Source: Neisseria perflava
GTDB taxonomy: Bacteria; Pseudomonadota; Gammaproteobacteria; Burkholderiales; Neisseriaceae
Reading direction: 5' to 3'
Length of the DNA stretch: 64,000 nucleotides
NCBI RefSeq assembly: GCF_019334725.1
Contig: NZ_CP079818.1
Span: forward strand, 682,001-746,000
Shown piece after piece: positions 17,916 to 26,959 of this stretch. A program made the translations under genes and the position numbers. How positions within the stretch are numbered: position 1 is the stretch's first letter; every line of letters starts with the position of its first letter. The notes beneath the pieces are model-generated. The model was not told the origin of the DNA. It worked only from the letters and a program-made list of their open reading frames with translations, and did not search any database.

Positions 17916-18575
17916 ATGGATTTAAGTTTAGTTTTCAAATCAGGTGATGTGGTACTGATTGGTGTATTTGTCCTGATGTTGTTGATGAGTGTGGTGACTT
18001 GGAGCGTCATCGTGATCCGCTGCATAAAATACCGCAAAGCGAAAAAAGGCAATGCTCAGGTAAAAGAGTTGATGCTGAATGCGTTTACGCTGGCTGACGC
18101 CGTACAAAAAGCCAAAGCGGTAGAAGCACCGATGAGCAATGTTGCCGATGAGTCTCTGCGCGCATACCAAAACTACCGTCAAACGACAAGCAAATCGCTG
18201 ATTGACGAATTGCCTTTGAACGAATACTTGGTCGTTCATATCCGTAACAGTTTGGCTCAAACCATGCGCCAGTTTGACTACGGTATGACTGCTTTAGCCT
18301 CTATCGGCGCAACCGCTCCGTTTATCGGTCTGTTGGGTACTGTTTGGGGTATTTACCATGCCCTGATCGGCATCAGCGAAAGCGGTCAAATGAGCATTGC
18401 TGCGGTAGCCGGTCCGATTGGCGAGGCTTTGGTATCGACTGCTGTCGGCCTGTTTGTGGCGATTCCGGCCGTATTGGCGTACAACTTCCTCAATCGCGGT
18501 ACGAAAACCATCGCGCAAGATATGGACGCATTTGCACATGACCTGCATGTCCGCCTGCTGAACCAAAAGGATTAA
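17916..18575 (+). CDS. exbB: ExbB proton-channel subunit
   Basis: Inner-membrane partner of TonB and ExbD that forms the proton channel. The 219-residue protein has three membrane segments: near residues 15-38, 128-150 and 170-195, with the conserved ATAPFIGLLGTVWGIYHAL and GPIGEALVSTAVGLFVAIPAVLAYN blocks of the ExbB/TolQ/MotA family. Placement between tonB and exbD separates it from TolQ. exbD starts three bases after its stop. Confidence 0.95.
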   Translation: MDLSLVFKSGDVVLIGVFVLMLLMSVVTWSVIVIRCIKYRKAKKGNAQVKELMLNAFTLADAVQKAKAVEAPMSNVADESLRAYQNYRQTTSKSLIDELPLNEYLVVHIRNSLAQTMRQFDYGMTALASIGATAPFIGLLGTVWGIYHALIGISESGQMSIAAVAGPIGEALVSTAVGLFVAIPAVLAYNFLNRGTKTIAQDMDAFAHDLHVRLLNQKD

Positions 18576-18578
18576 ACC

Positions 18579-19013
18579 ATGGCTTTCGGATCAATGAATT
18601 CCGGCGATGATGCGCCGATGTCGGATATCAACGTTACGCCTTTGGTGGACGTGATGCTGGTGTTGCTGATTGTATTTATGATTACCATGCCGGTGCTGAC
18701 CCACTCGATTCCTTTGGAGTTGCCGACTGCTTCGGAAAAAGCGGCGAAAGAGGATAAGCAGCCTAAAGATCCTTTGCGTTTGAGCATTGATGCCAGTGGT
18801 GCTTATATCGTTGGCGGCGATTCCGATACCAAAGTGGATTTGGCAACGGTAACCGCCAAGCTGAAAGAAGCCAAAGCGAAAAACGAAGATGTGATTGTGG
18901 CGATTGCGGCGGATAAAGCAGTTGAATACGATTACGTCAACCAAGCCCTGCAAGCGGCGCGCGAAGCCGGCATCAGTAAAATCGGTTTTGTAACGGAAAC
19001 CAAAGCGCAATAA
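18579..19013 (+). CDS. exbD: ExbD proton-channel subunit
   Basis: A 144-residue protein with one N-terminal membrane helix containing the essential aspartate (PLVDVMLVLLIVFMIT, near residue 26) and a periplasmic domain ending VNQALQAAREAGISKIGFVTE, typical of ExbD/TolR. It completes the tonB-exbB-exbD operon. The periplasmic part is of normal length. Confidence 0.95.
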   Translation: MAFGSMNSGDDAPMSDINVTPLVDVMLVLLIVFMITMPVLTHSIPLELPTASEKAAKEDKQPKDPLRLSIDASGAYIVGGDSDTKVDLATVTAKLKEAKAKNEDVIVAIAADKAVEYDYVNQALQAAREAGISKIGFVTETKAQ

Positions 19014-19028
19014 TCTTTTGAATACAGT

Positions 19029-19069
19029 AAAGGCCGTCTGAAATTTGAGTAAAGTTTCAGACGGCCTTT
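19029..19069. terminator. Inverted uptake-sequence hairpin ending the tonB operon
   Basis: 15-nt arms (19029-19043 and 19055-19069) with a T-rich tail after the exbD stop. Confidence 0.8.
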
Positions 19070-19145
19070 TGTTGTATTTGGTAACTATATGTCCAGGCTG
19101 TATAATTAGCGGATTAAATTTAATAACGACAATACAGGAACCGCC

Positions 19146-20807
19146 ATGACAGAAACCATCGAACGTGACAGTATGCAATACGATGTTGTGATTGTCGGCG
19201 CAGGCCCGTCGGGTTTGTCCGCCGCCATCAAACTCAAGCAGCTTGCCGAAAAGAATGGACGCGAAATCAGCGTTTGTGTGGTGGAGAAGGGTTCAGAGGC
19301 CGGTGCGCACTCGCTTGCCGGTGCCATCATCGATCCGATTTCTTTGAATGAGCTGATTCCCGATTGGAAAGAAAAAGGCGCGCCGCTGACGCGTACAGTG
19401 ACGAAGGACAGGGTTTTGTTCCTGACCGAGAAAAAAGCCTTCAACTTGCCGGTTACCCCGAATTTCGACAACCATGCGAACTATATTGCCAGCTTGGGCG
19501 AAGTCGTGCGCTGGCTGGCAGAGCAGGCGGAAAATATGGGCGTGGAAATCTATCCGGGCTTTGCCGCTGCCGAAGTGCTGTATCACGAAGACGGTTCGGT
19601 CAAAGGTATTGCGACCGGCAATATGGGTGTGGGCAAAGACGGCGAACCGACCGATTCATTCCAGCCAGGCATGGAGCTTTGGGCGCAGCAAACCCTGTTT
19701 GCCGAAGGCTGTCGCGGCTCGCTTTCCAAACAAGTCATCGAACGTTTCCAACTCGACCAAAACAGCGAGCCGCAAACTTACGGCTTGGGCATTAAAGAAA
19801 TTTGGGAAGTGCCGTCTGAAAAACATCAGCCCGGTTTGGTTATGCACAGCGCAGGCTGGCCGTTGGACAGCAAAACCTATGGCGGATCGTTTATTTATCA
19901 TTTTGACGAAAACAAAGTCGCTGTCGGCTTTGTGGTCGGCTTGGATTATCAAAACCCTTATCTGTCGCCGTTTGAAGAGTTCCAACGTTTCAAAACCCAT
20001 CCTGAAATCCGCAAAACCTTCGAAGGCGGTCGCCGTATCGCTTATGGTGCGCGTTCGCTGATTGAAGGCGGTTTGCAAAGCCTGCCGAAACTCTCGTTCA
20101 GAGGCGGCGTTTTGGTCGGCGATGCCGCAGGTTTCCTGAATATGCCGCGCATCAAAGGCATCCATACGGCCATGAAATCCGCCATGCTTGCCGCAGAAGC
20201 CGTGTTCCCTTTGTTGGAAAACCTCGAAGAAGTGGAGGGTTTCGACAGCGGCAAAGAGGCGGCGGATTATCAGCAACGGTTTGAACAAAGCTGGCTGTAT
20301 CAAGAGCTTTACGCCGCGCGCAATGTCCGTCCGTCATTCAAATGGGGCGTTTACCTCGGCTCAATCTATACCGGTATCGACCAAATGATTTTCAGAGGCA
20401 AAGCCCCGTGGACTTTGAAACATCACGGCAAAGACAACGAGCAGCTCAAAAAAGCAGCCGAATGCAAGCCGATTGATTATCCGAAACCCGACGGCGTTTT
20501 GACCTTCGACCGTTTGAGCAGCGTTTTTCTTGCCAACCTTGCGCACGAAGAAAACCAGCCCGACCATTTGGTGCTGAAAAATCCGCAGGTCATGATAGAC
20601 GTAAACTACAAAGAATACGCCTCGCCCGAAACCCGCTATTGTCCGGCAGGCGTGTATGAAATCGTCGAAGAAAACGGCAGTCCGCGCCTGCAAATCAACG
20701 CCGCCAACTGCGTACACTGCAAAACGTGCGACATCAAAGACCCGACGCAAAACATCACTTGGATTTGTCCCGAAGGCGCAAGCGGGCCGAATTACGGCGG
20801 AATGTAA
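19146..20807 (+). CDS. Electron transfer flavoprotein-ubiquinone oxidoreductase
   Basis: Passes electrons from electron-transfer flavoprotein to ubiquinone at the inner membrane. The 553-residue protein has the FAD-binding VIVGAGPSGLSAAIKL near residue 16, the FAD/ubiquinone region with LVGDAAGFLNMPRIKG, and a C-terminal 4Fe-4S site with CVHCKTCDIKDP and a further Cys in ICPEGASGPNYGGM. Length agrees with ETF-QO. It is transcribed alone. An ETF alpha/beta pair is not in this window. Confidence 0.93.
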   Translation: MTETIERDSMQYDVVIVGAGPSGLSAAIKLKQLAEKNGREISVCVVEKGSEAGAHSLAGAIIDPISLNELIPDWKEKGAPLTRTVTKDRVLFLTEKKAFNLPVTPNFDNHANYIASLGEVVRWLAEQAENMGVEIYPGFAAAEVLYHEDGSVKGIATGNMGVGKDGEPTDSFQPGMELWAQQTLFAEGCRGSLSKQVIERFQLDQNSEPQTYGLGIKEIWEVPSEKHQPGLVMHSAGWPLDSKTYGGSFIYHFDENKVAVGFVVGLDYQNPYLSPFEEFQRFKTHPEIRKTFEGGRRIAYGARSLIEGGLQSLPKLSFRGGVLVGDAAGFLNMPRIKGIHTAMKSAMLAAEAVFPLLENLEEVEGFDSGKEAADYQQRFEQSWLYQELYAARNVRPSFKWGVYLGSIYTGIDQMIFRGKAPWTLKHHGKDNEQLKKAAECKPIDYPKPDGVLTFDRLSSVFLANLAHEENQPDHLVLKNPQVMIDVNYKEYASPETRYCPAGVYEIVEENGSPRLQINAANCVHCKTCDIKDPTQNITWICPEGASGPNYGGM

Positions 20808-20831
20808 TTGACTGTTTGAAGTCAAAACCTA

Positions 20832-20862
20832 AAGACCGTCTGAAAAATTTCAGACGGCCTCT
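20832..20862. terminator. Uptake-sequence hairpin with degenerate left arm
   Basis: AAAGACCGTCTGAAA pairs with TTTCAGACGGCCTCT; the left copy reads GACCGTCTGAA, one base off the uptake consensus. It lies between the ETF-QO stop and the folP start. Confidence 0.6.
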
Positions 20863-20890
20863 ATCCTATTATTTCATCAATGGACGCATT

Positions 20891-21742
20891 ATGAACACAC
20901 GCATTTGGCAGGCAGGCCGATTTGAAATCGCCTTGGACAAACCGAAAATCATGGGCATCGTCAATCTGACCCCCGATTCATTATCCGATGGCGGCACCTA
21001 TTCGCAAAATGTCTCAACAGCATTGGCACATGCCGAGCAGCTGCTGAAAGACGGTGCGGATATTCTCGATATCGGCGGCGAATCTACCCGTCCGGGTGCG
21101 GATGATGTTTCTCTCGAAGAAGAATGGGCCAGGGTGCAGCCGGTTTTGGCGGAAGTGGCAAAGTGGAGTGTTCCCGTCAGCTTGGATACACGCCACACGG
21201 CGATCATGGAAAAAGCCTTGGCACAAGGCGGCGTCGATATTATCAACGATGTTGCCGCATTGAGTGATGAAGGCGCAGTCGCCTTGCTGGCGCAACAGTC
21301 GAAGACAGGCGTGTGTCTCATGCACATGCAGGGTTTGCCTAAAACCATGCAGCTTAATCCGCAATATCAAGATGTCGTCGAAGAAGTCGCGCGTTATTTA
21401 AAAGCACGCGCGGCAGAATGCGTTCAAGCAGGCATTGCCCCCGAGCGCATTACGCTCGACCCCGGCTTCGGTTTCGGCAAAAACCTACAACACAACATTA
21501 CCCTGATACAACATTTGCCTGAGTTGATGGACGCAACCGGATTCCCACTCCTGATCGGCATATCGCGCAAGAGTATGATTGGCGAGCTGACAGGCGAACA
21601 AGATGCCGCCAAACGCGTACACGGCAGCGTCGCAGCCGCTTTGGCCACTGTCGCCCGAGGCGCGCAAATCATCCGTGTTCACGATGTCAAAGCAACGGCT
21701 GATGCTTTGAAAGTTTGGGAAGCAGTGGGTGTATCGGCATAA
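20891..21742 (+). CDS. folP: Dihydropteroate synthase
   Basis: Condenses p-aminobenzoate with the pterin pyrophosphate in folate synthesis; target of sulfonamides. The 283-residue protein has IMGIVNLTPDSLSDGG, DIGGESTRPGAD, the LDPGFGFGK block and GISRKSM, all family signatures. A longer in-frame open stretch reaches back to 20726, but it overlaps the end of the previous gene and an uptake-sequence pair, so ATG 20891 is the likely start. The usual resistance insertions were not assessed. Confidence 0.94.
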   Translation: MNTRIWQAGRFEIALDKPKIMGIVNLTPDSLSDGGTYSQNVSTALAHAEQLLKDGADILDIGGESTRPGADDVSLEEEWARVQPVLAEVAKWSVPVSLDTRHTAIMEKALAQGGVDIINDVAALSDEGAVALLAQQSKTGVCLMHMQGLPKTMQLNPQYQDVVEEVARYLKARAAECVQAGIAPERITLDPGFGFGKNLQHNITLIQHLPELMDATGFPLLIGISRKSMIGELTGEQDAAKRVHGSVAAALATVARGAQIIRVHDVKATADALKVWEAVGVSA

Positions 21743-21835
21743 TGCCCGAATAGAAAACCAACTGGCCGTCTGAAACATTTGCCCGGCATCTTGAACAAGC
21801 AACAAGTTATGCTATAATCCGCTTCTACTCTTGAC

Positions 21836-21911
<76 letters not shown>

Positions 21912-21918
21912 AATATTA

Positions 21919-21952
21919 AAAATGCCCGAGGCTTTTGGCTTCGGGCATTTTT
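21919..21952 (+). terminator. Rho-independent terminator after tRNA
   Basis: AATGCCCGAGGC, TTTT, GGCTTCGGGCATT then a T run. A true hairpin not made of uptake sequences. Confidence 0.85.
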
Positions 21953-22064
21953 GTATTCATTGGTTTGCGAAAGATTGGAATATAATGTCGACAATAGCAA
22001 TTCGGTTATGTCATCAAATATGTTTTTTAGGGAAAATTCTTTTTAAAAAAGAAGGAGTAGTTTG

Positions 22065-22358
22065 GTGGAGTTATTACCTTATTTTCTGTTTTTTTTAGCA
22101 TTTTTGTATTTTATTGCAGTTATCATTAATCTAGTAATGCTATATAAAATATTAAAATCAGAAGGGATGGATATAGGTTTTTTTGAATATCTATTTACTC
22201 ATGGAAGTATGCAATTAAAATTTTTCAAGATACTGTTTGGAATACGAAAAATCTCCAATAAATTTTATTTGAAAATATTAAGAATAAATTTTACGGTTGC
22301 TATGATTATTCTTATTTTAGGTTTTTCTGTTGTCTTATATTCGATATATTTAGCATAA
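22065..22358 (+). CDS. Small hydrophobic membrane protein, AT-rich
   Basis: About 97 residues, not recognised. Two membrane helices: the N-terminal LLPYFLFFLAFLYFIAVIINLVML and the C-terminal FTVAMIILILGFSVVLYSIYLA, with a basic, aromatic loop between. The start is uncertain: GTG 22065 is well spaced from GAAGGAG at 22051-22057; TTG 22062 is also possible. The stretch 21960-22400 is much more AT-rich than the flanks and follows a tRNA gene, hinting at acquired DNA, but no integrase or repeat is seen. Confidence 0.55.
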   Translation: MELLPYFLFFLAFLYFIAVIINLVMLYKILKSEGMDIGFFEYLFTHGSMQLKFFKILFGIRKISNKFYLKILRINFTVAMIILILGFSVVLYSIYLA

Positions 22359-22410
22359 AAATTAACCTATCGAATGAAAGTCAGCTATTTAAGCTGTAGA
22401 GTGTTTTATA

Positions 22411-22453
22411 AAAAAATGCCGTCTGAAAATCTTCATTTCAGACGGCATTTTTT
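22411..22453. terminator. AT-form uptake-sequence hairpin
   Basis: AAAAAATGCCGTCTGAAA and its complement (22436-22453), flanked by A and T runs. It carries the ATGCCGTCTGAA form, unlike most of the window. Confidence 0.8.
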
Positions 22454-22510
22454 ATTATTTAAGTAATACCATTTCAGTATGGCTGGATTGTTTTCAGACG
22501 GCCTGAGGAT

Positions 22511-22969
22511 TTAGTCGGCCGTTCCGCGTATTTCATTGATTGGGATACGCGGTGTATAAAGTATGTCGTAAGTCGGCTTGTCCAGCAGATCTTGCAGTGA
22601 GTATTGATCTAAATGATTGAAGAAGGCTTTGATGGCGCCGGTAATGATGCCGGTCAGTCGGCAGGAAGGGGTGATGAGGCATTCGTTGTTGTCGCCCATG
22701 CATTCGACAACCTGCATCGGCTCAAGATGGCGTACCACTGCACCGATATTGATGTTTTCAGGATTGTCTGCCAAGCGCAAACCGCCGCCTTTGCCGCGCA
22801 CGCTGACCAGAAAACCGCCTTTGACTAATGAGGTAACCACTTTCATCAAATGGCTTTTGGAAATATTGTAAGTCTCGGCAATGGTGCCGATATTGACGAG
22901 GGTGTCGTCGTTGATGGCGGTATAAACCAATACGCGCAATCCGTAATCGGTATGTTGGGTCAGATACAT
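22511..22969 (-). CDS. nsrR: Rrf2-family NO-sensing repressor NsrR
   Basis: Iron-sulfur transcription repressor that responds to nitric oxide and controls denitrification and NO defence genes. The 152-residue protein has the Rrf2 winged-helix start YLTQHTDYGLRVLVYTA and the helix-turn-helix near residues 25-55. Three cysteines lie as C-x6-C-x5-C (CMGDNNECLITPSC), the cluster-ligand spacing reported for neisserial NsrR. The divergent neighbours encode a hemerythrin-like protein and NnrS, which fits NO response. The 146 bases between 22969 and 23116 must hold both promoters. Confidence 0.92.
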   Translation of the reverse strand: MYLTQHTDYGLRVLVYTAINDDTLVNIGTIAETYNISKSHLMKVVTSLVKGGFLVSVRGKGGGLRLADNPENINIGAVVRHLEPMQVVECMGDNNECLITPSCRLTGIITGAIKAFFNHLDQYSLQDLLDKPTYDILYTPRIPINEIRGTAD

Positions 22970-23115
22970 GGCTGGCTCTTTAGATATTTTTATTATATGT
23001 CAAAAGCGTAGTGCTTGGAGAGGGGCTGTTTGACTTTATGTGGGATTGGGTTTCATAATATCTGAAACATTTGAATTAATCCAGTTTGACAAACTGTTAC
23101 CATTATAACGAACTT

Positions 23116-23496
23116 ATGAAGCCCTTGAAACGCCATCCTGCCTTAATAGAACTTTCCCGCGAACATCATGGCTCGCTGTCGTTGTGTGTCCGTCTCCTGC
23201 GTACGCCCGATCAAAGCCATCAGGCGGAGCTGGAGCCTCATTTTATTGAGCTTGAGCCACATTTCTTGGAAGAGGAAACCATGTTTGCGCCGTATTGGGA
23301 TAAAATTGAGCCTGCGTTGCGTCAGCGTTTTGAAGGCGATCATGCCAAATTGCGCGCGATGATGGCGCATCCTGAATATATGAATGAATCATGGAATAAG
23401 GAGTTTGCTGTTACTTTGCGCGATCATGCGCGCTTTGAGGAGCGCGAGCTTTTCCCTGCGATTGAACCTTTTTTGCCTTTGCCTGAAAATGTGTAA
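23116..23496 (+). CDS. Hemerythrin-like di-iron protein
   Basis: A 126-residue single-domain protein of the HHE/hemerythrin-like family. Likely metal ligands: HPALIELSREHHG near the start, HFLEEE near residue 55, DH near 77, and DHARFEEREL near the C-terminus. An ATG 10 codons earlier (23086) is also in frame, but ATG 23116 gives the usual start. It is much shorter than ScdA/YtfE-type repair proteins (about 220 residues). Position between nsrR and nnrS suggests a role in NO or iron-sulfur stress; the function is an inference. Confidence 0.8.
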   Translation: MKPLKRHPALIELSREHHGSLSLCVRLLRTPDQSHQAELEPHFIELEPHFLEEETMFAPYWDKIEPALRQRFEGDHAKLRAMMAHPEYMNESWNKEFAVTLRDHARFEERELFPAIEPFLPLPENV

Positions 23497-23513
23497 CAGG
23501 GAAAGGAATCGAT

Positions 23514-23539
23514 GGCCGTCTGAAAAGTTTCAGACGGCC
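23514..23539. terminator. Compact uptake-sequence hairpin
   Basis: GGCCGTCTGAAA (23514-23525), 2-base loop, TTTCAGACGGCC (23528-23539). It lies between the hemerythrin-like gene and nnrS and may separate their transcripts, or attenuate readthrough. Confidence 0.6.
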
Positions 23540-23582
23540 TCTGTTGCTGTTTTATGATGATATAAAAATTGAAGGAACCACC

Positions 23583-24740
23583 ATGACCGATTTGTTCAAA
23601 CACCCGGTTTGGGCAATGGCCTTCCGCCCGTTTTATTCGTTGGCGGCTTTGTATGGCGCATTGTCTATACTGCTTTGGGGCTTCGGCTTTCAGGGTACGC
23701 CTGAGTTGCCGGGTTTTTATTGGCATGCCCATGAAATGATTTGGGGCTATGCCGGATTGGTTGTCATTGCATTTTTATTGACGGCCGTGGCGACTTGGAC
23801 AGGCCAGCCGCCGACACGCGGTAAGGCGTTGGCCGGTTTGACCGCATTTTGGCTGTTGGCCCGCATTTGTATGTTTATCCCCGGTTGGGGGGTAACGGCA
23901 AGCGGCATATTCGGTACGATCTTTTTCTGGTATGGCGCGGTATGCATGGCTTTGCCGGTAATCCGTTCTCAAAACAAGCGCAACTATGTTGCCGTGTTCG
24001 CTATTTTTGTTTTGGGCGGCACCCATTTCGCCTTCCATCTGAAAGTGCAGCCGTTTGATGCCATTGCGCTGATGACCGGTTTGCAATCCGGTTTGATTAT
24101 GGTGGCCGGGTTTATCGGTTTGATCGGTATGCGGATTATCTCGTTCTTTACGTCCAAACGCCTGAACGTGCCGCAAATTCCCAGCCCTCAATGGGTGGCG
24201 CACGCATCGCTTTGGCTGCCTATGCTGACCGCCATGCTGATGGCGCATAACATTTTGCCGGGACTGGCCGCGTTGTTTGCTCTGGCTGCCGGTGTGATTT
24301 TTACCGTGCAGGTGTACCGCTGGTGGTATAAAGCTGTACTGAAAGAGCCTATGCTTTGGATTTTGTTTGCCGGCTATCTGTTTACCGGCTTGGGCTTGAT
24401 TGCAGTCGGTCTTTCTTATTGGATTTCAAACTTCCTGAATTTGGGCGTGCACCTTATCGGCGTTGGCGGTATCGGCGTGCTGACTTTGGGCATGATGGCA
24501 CGAACCGCGCTTGGCCATACCGGCAACTCTATTTATCCGCCGCCTAAAGTGGTTCCTGTCGCCTTTTGGCTGATGATAGCCGCAACGGTTGTCCGTGTTT
24601 TGGCAACCTTTGTGAACGGTACGGCATACACGCACAGTATCCGTTGCTCCGCCGCTTTGTTTGCTGCTTCTTTGCTGTTGTACGCATGGAAATATATTCC
24701 TTGGTTGATCCGTCCGCGTTCGGATGGTCGTCCGGGTTAA
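23583..24740 (+). CDS. nnrS: NnrS-family membrane protein
   Basis: A 385-residue, very hydrophobic protein with about twelve membrane segments. The family signature HAHEMIWGYAG near residue 43 and the downstream LGHTGNSIYPPP block are present. NnrS contains heme and copper and protects against NO-derived iron-dinitrosyl stress in denitrifiers. ATG 23583 follows a GAAGGA ribosome-binding site; a longer in-frame stretch back to 23544 has no good site. Its gene neighbour nsrR is the expected regulator. Confidence 0.9.
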   Translation: MTDLFKHPVWAMAFRPFYSLAALYGALSILLWGFGFQGTPELPGFYWHAHEMIWGYAGLVVIAFLLTAVATWTGQPPTRGKALAGLTAFWLLARICMFIPGWGVTASGIFGTIFFWYGAVCMALPVIRSQNKRNYVAVFAIFVLGGTHFAFHLKVQPFDAIALMTGLQSGLIMVAGFIGLIGMRIISFFTSKRLNVPQIPSPQWVAHASLWLPMLTAMLMAHNILPGLAALFALAAGVIFTVQVYRWWYKAVLKEPMLWILFAGYLFTGLGLIAVGLSYWISNFLNLGVHLIGVGGIGVLTLGMMARTALGHTGNSIYPPPKVVPVAFWLMIAATVVRVLATFVNGTAYTHSIRCSAALFAASLLLYAWKYIPWLIRPRSDGRPG

Positions 24741-24757
24741 CGGTTTGGCGAAATGAG

Positions 24758-24787
24758 AAGGCCGTCTGAAAAGTTTCAGACGGCCTT
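24758..24787. terminator. Inverted uptake-sequence hairpin after nnrS
   Basis: AAGGCCGTCTGAAA and complement with a 2-base loop, then TTTATT. Confidence 0.75.
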
Positions 24788-24841
24788 TATTATTGATAAT
24801 AAAAAAGCCTTTCAAAGTATGAAAGGCTTTTATTGAAACTG

Positions 24842-24916
24842 TGGCCTCGCCAACAGGAATCGAACCTGTATTTTACGCTTAGGAGGCATACGTTCTATCC
24901 GTTGAACTATGGCGAG
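24842..24916 (-). tRNA. tRNA-Arg (anticodon CCT)
   Basis: 75 bases on the minus strand: acceptor CTCGCCA/TGGCGAG, discriminator G, encoded CCA, D-arm GTTC/GAAC, anticodon loop CTCCTAA (CCT, reads AGG), T-arm ACAGG/CCTGT with TTCGATT loop. All stems pair, with one T-G pair in the anticodon stem. Confidence 0.93.
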
Positions 24917-24934
24917 GCGGTAAAGGAGGGGATT

Positions 24935-25381
24935 TTAAACCTTTCCGGCAAAAAAAGACAATAAGCCAGCGGCAATCAAAGGGCCGACCGGAATGCCGCC
25001 GACAAAGGCAACGCCGATGACTGTGCCGATTAATAATCCGGTTACTAAAACAGGCTGTTCGCTCATCAATGGAACGCCGCGTCCGGCAAGCCATGCAACC
25101 AAAATGCCGATAAGGACGGCGGCAATCATTTTAAAATTGATAAACTCGGAAACCGGCGGAATCTGGATTTTACCGGAAACCAACGGGCTCAATACGCCGA
25201 TGGTCAGCAGGATGATGCCCAGATGCAAACCGTGTTTTTCCACCAAGGGAAGATATTGTGACAAGGCCGTCTGCTGCATGAGCAGCAATACCGCTGCCGA
25301 AATCGTAATCGAGTTGTTGTTGCTGACGACGCCCAAAAAAATCAGCGTAACCAGAAACAAAGGGACAAAGCTGAAATTCAT
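24935..25381 (-). CDS. DUF441 (UPF0756) membrane protein
   Basis: A 148-residue protein with four or five hydrophobic helices and the family-typical FVGGIPVGPLIAAGLLSFFAG end. The function is unknown in all organisms. It starts five bases after ispB ends (minus strand order ispB then this gene), suggesting a two-gene operon. The tRNA-Arg gene follows 18 bases beyond its stop. Confidence 0.8.
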   Translation of the reverse strand: MNFSFVPLFLVTLIFLGVVSNNNSITISAAVLLLMQQTALSQYLPLVEKHGLHLGIILLTIGVLSPLVSGKIQIPPVSEFINFKMIAAVLIGILVAWLAGRGVPLMSEQPVLVTGLLIGTVIGVAFVGGIPVGPLIAAGLLSFFAGKV

Positions 25382-25386
25382 CGAAT

Positions 25387-26361
25387 TTAAGATACTCGGG
25401 CCAAAGATTCTTTTGCCAGTTGGATCATGGCTTCTTTGACTTCGCTGTCAGTCAACACGTTCAATGAAGCGATGGCTTTGTCGACGGCTTTTTTCGCTTC
25501 GGAAATCGAATACGGCAAAGCATCGGAGTTGACGACATAGTCGTGGATTTTTTCAAAATAGCTGCGGTCGGCATTTTCCAAAGCGTGGCGCACATCGTTG
25601 GCGGCCTGCTCGGAGCCGTTTCGCATCAGGTAAATCAATGGCAGGGTAGGTTTGCCTTCTGCCAAATCGTCGCCGACGTTTTTGCCGATTTCTTCGGTTT
25701 CGCCTGAATAGTCCAATACATCGTCAATGATTTGGAAAGCCGTACCGACGTACATACCGTAGTCTTTCAAGGCTTGCTCGTGTTCGGGGGAAGCTTTGCC
25801 CAAAATTGCGCCGACTTGCGCGGCCGCTTCAAACAATTTTGCTGTTTTGTATTGGATAACTTGGACGTATTGCTCTTCGGTAATATCCGTATTGCCGATG
25901 TTCATCAGCTGCATGACTTCGCCTTCGGCGATGATGTTGGTCGCATCGGCCATCACTTCCAAAATACGCATGCTGCCCGAACCAACCATCAGTTGGAAGG
26001 CGCGTGTATAGAGGAAGTCGCCGACCAAAACGGCCGCCGCGTTGCCGAAGAGATTGTTTGCGGTTTTACGGCCGCGGCGCAATTCGCTTTCATCGACGAC
26101 ATCGTCGTGCAGGAGGGTGGAGGTGTGGATGAATTCCACCATCGCCGCCAGCGAATACAGCTTTTCATCGTCATGCCCGACTGCTTTGCCTGCCAAAATG
26201 GTAATAATCGGACGCAGTCGCTTACCGCCCGCGCTGATGATGTATGTGCCGATTTGCGAAATCAGCGCGACATCGGATTGAACAGCTTGGTTGATGACCG
26301 CATTAACTTTGGCAAGGTCATCGGGCAGGTGGCGTTGGAAGTAAGGCAGGTTTTCGAGCAT
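25387..26361 (-). CDS. ispB: Octaprenyl diphosphate synthase
   Basis: Makes the C40 side chain of ubiquinone from farnesyl diphosphate and isopentenyl diphosphate. The 324-residue protein has the first aspartate-rich motif LLHDDVVDESELRRG near residue 80 and the second QIIDDVLDYSG near residue 210. The frame is open for 33 more codons upstream, but ATG 26361 gives the usual N-terminus MLENLPYFQRHL. A ubiquinone hydroxylase lies at 27.5 kb, not in the same operon. Confidence 0.93.
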   Translation of the reverse strand: MLENLPYFQRHLPDDLAKVNAVINQAVQSDVALISQIGTYIISAGGKRLRPIITILAGKAVGHDDEKLYSLAAMVEFIHTSTLLHDDVVDESELRRGRKTANNLFGNAAAVLVGDFLYTRAFQLMVGSGSMRILEVMADATNIIAEGEVMQLMNIGNTDITEEQYVQVIQYKTAKLFEAAAQVGAILGKASPEHEQALKDYGMYVGTAFQIIDDVLDYSGETEEIGKNVGDDLAEGKPTLPLIYLMRNGSEQAANDVRHALENADRSYFEKIHDYVVNSDALPYSISEAKKAVDKAIASLNVLTDSEVKEAMIQLAKESLARVS

Positions 26362-26503
26362 AAAACATTCTCTGTTGACAAAACGGAGCGGGGCTCCAAT
26401 GAATCTGTTTAAACCCGTACATTCGGTCGGGGTAATAATGTTGCATAAAGATATCAGCAATCCAGCGCGTGATTATATCAGTTAAAAAGCATGCAACATA
26501 TCT

Positions 26504-26568
26504 TTCAGATGGCCTTTTCACTTGTAAATAAAATAAATTTTGACAAAACAGGCAAATAGAAATAGAAT
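26504..26568 (+). promoter_or_regulatory. Sigma-70 promoter of rplU-rpmA with adjoining variant uptake-like site
   Basis: TTGACA (26540-26545), a 17-base spacer and TAGAAT (26563-26568), about 55 bases before rplU. A TTTCAGATGGCC variant of the uptake sequence lies just upstream (26504-26514). Confidence 0.75.
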
Positions 26569-26623
26569 AGCTCGTTTCGCACATGGTGTGCGGAAAGTTA
26601 ACCTAATTCTCATGGAGTTGAGT

Positions 26624-26932
26624 ATGTACGCGGTCGTAAAAACCGGCGGTAAACAATATAAAGTTTCCGTTGGCGAAAAATTGAAAGTAGAACAGATACC
26701 AGCCGAACTCGACAGCCAAATCGAACTGACTGAAGTTTTGATGATTGCTGACGGCGAATCTGTAAAAGTAGGCGCACCTTTTATCGAAGGCGCAAAAGTA
26801 ACAGCTAAAGTCGTTGCTCATGGTCGTGGCGAGAAAGTACGCATTTTCAAAATGCGTCGTCGTAAACACTACCAAAAACGCCAAGGCCATCGCCAAAATT
26901 TCACCCAAATCGAAATCGTGGCAATCGCCTAA
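26624..26932 (+). CDS. rplU: 50S ribosomal protein L21
   Basis: A 102-residue large-subunit protein starting MYAVVKTGGKQYKV and with the C-terminal KMRRRKHYQKRQGHRQNFTQ motif. The frame is open further left, but the ATG at 26624 with GGAG upstream gives the exact family start. First gene of the rplU-rpmA operon. Confidence 0.97.
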   Translation: MYAVVKTGGKQYKVSVGEKLKVEQIPAELDSQIELTEVLMIADGESVKVGAPFIEGAKVTAKVVAHGRGEKVRIFKMRRRKHYQKRQGHRQNFTQIEIVAIA

Positions 26933-26959
26933 TTTCAAGTAAGTTCAGGAGTATTACAA

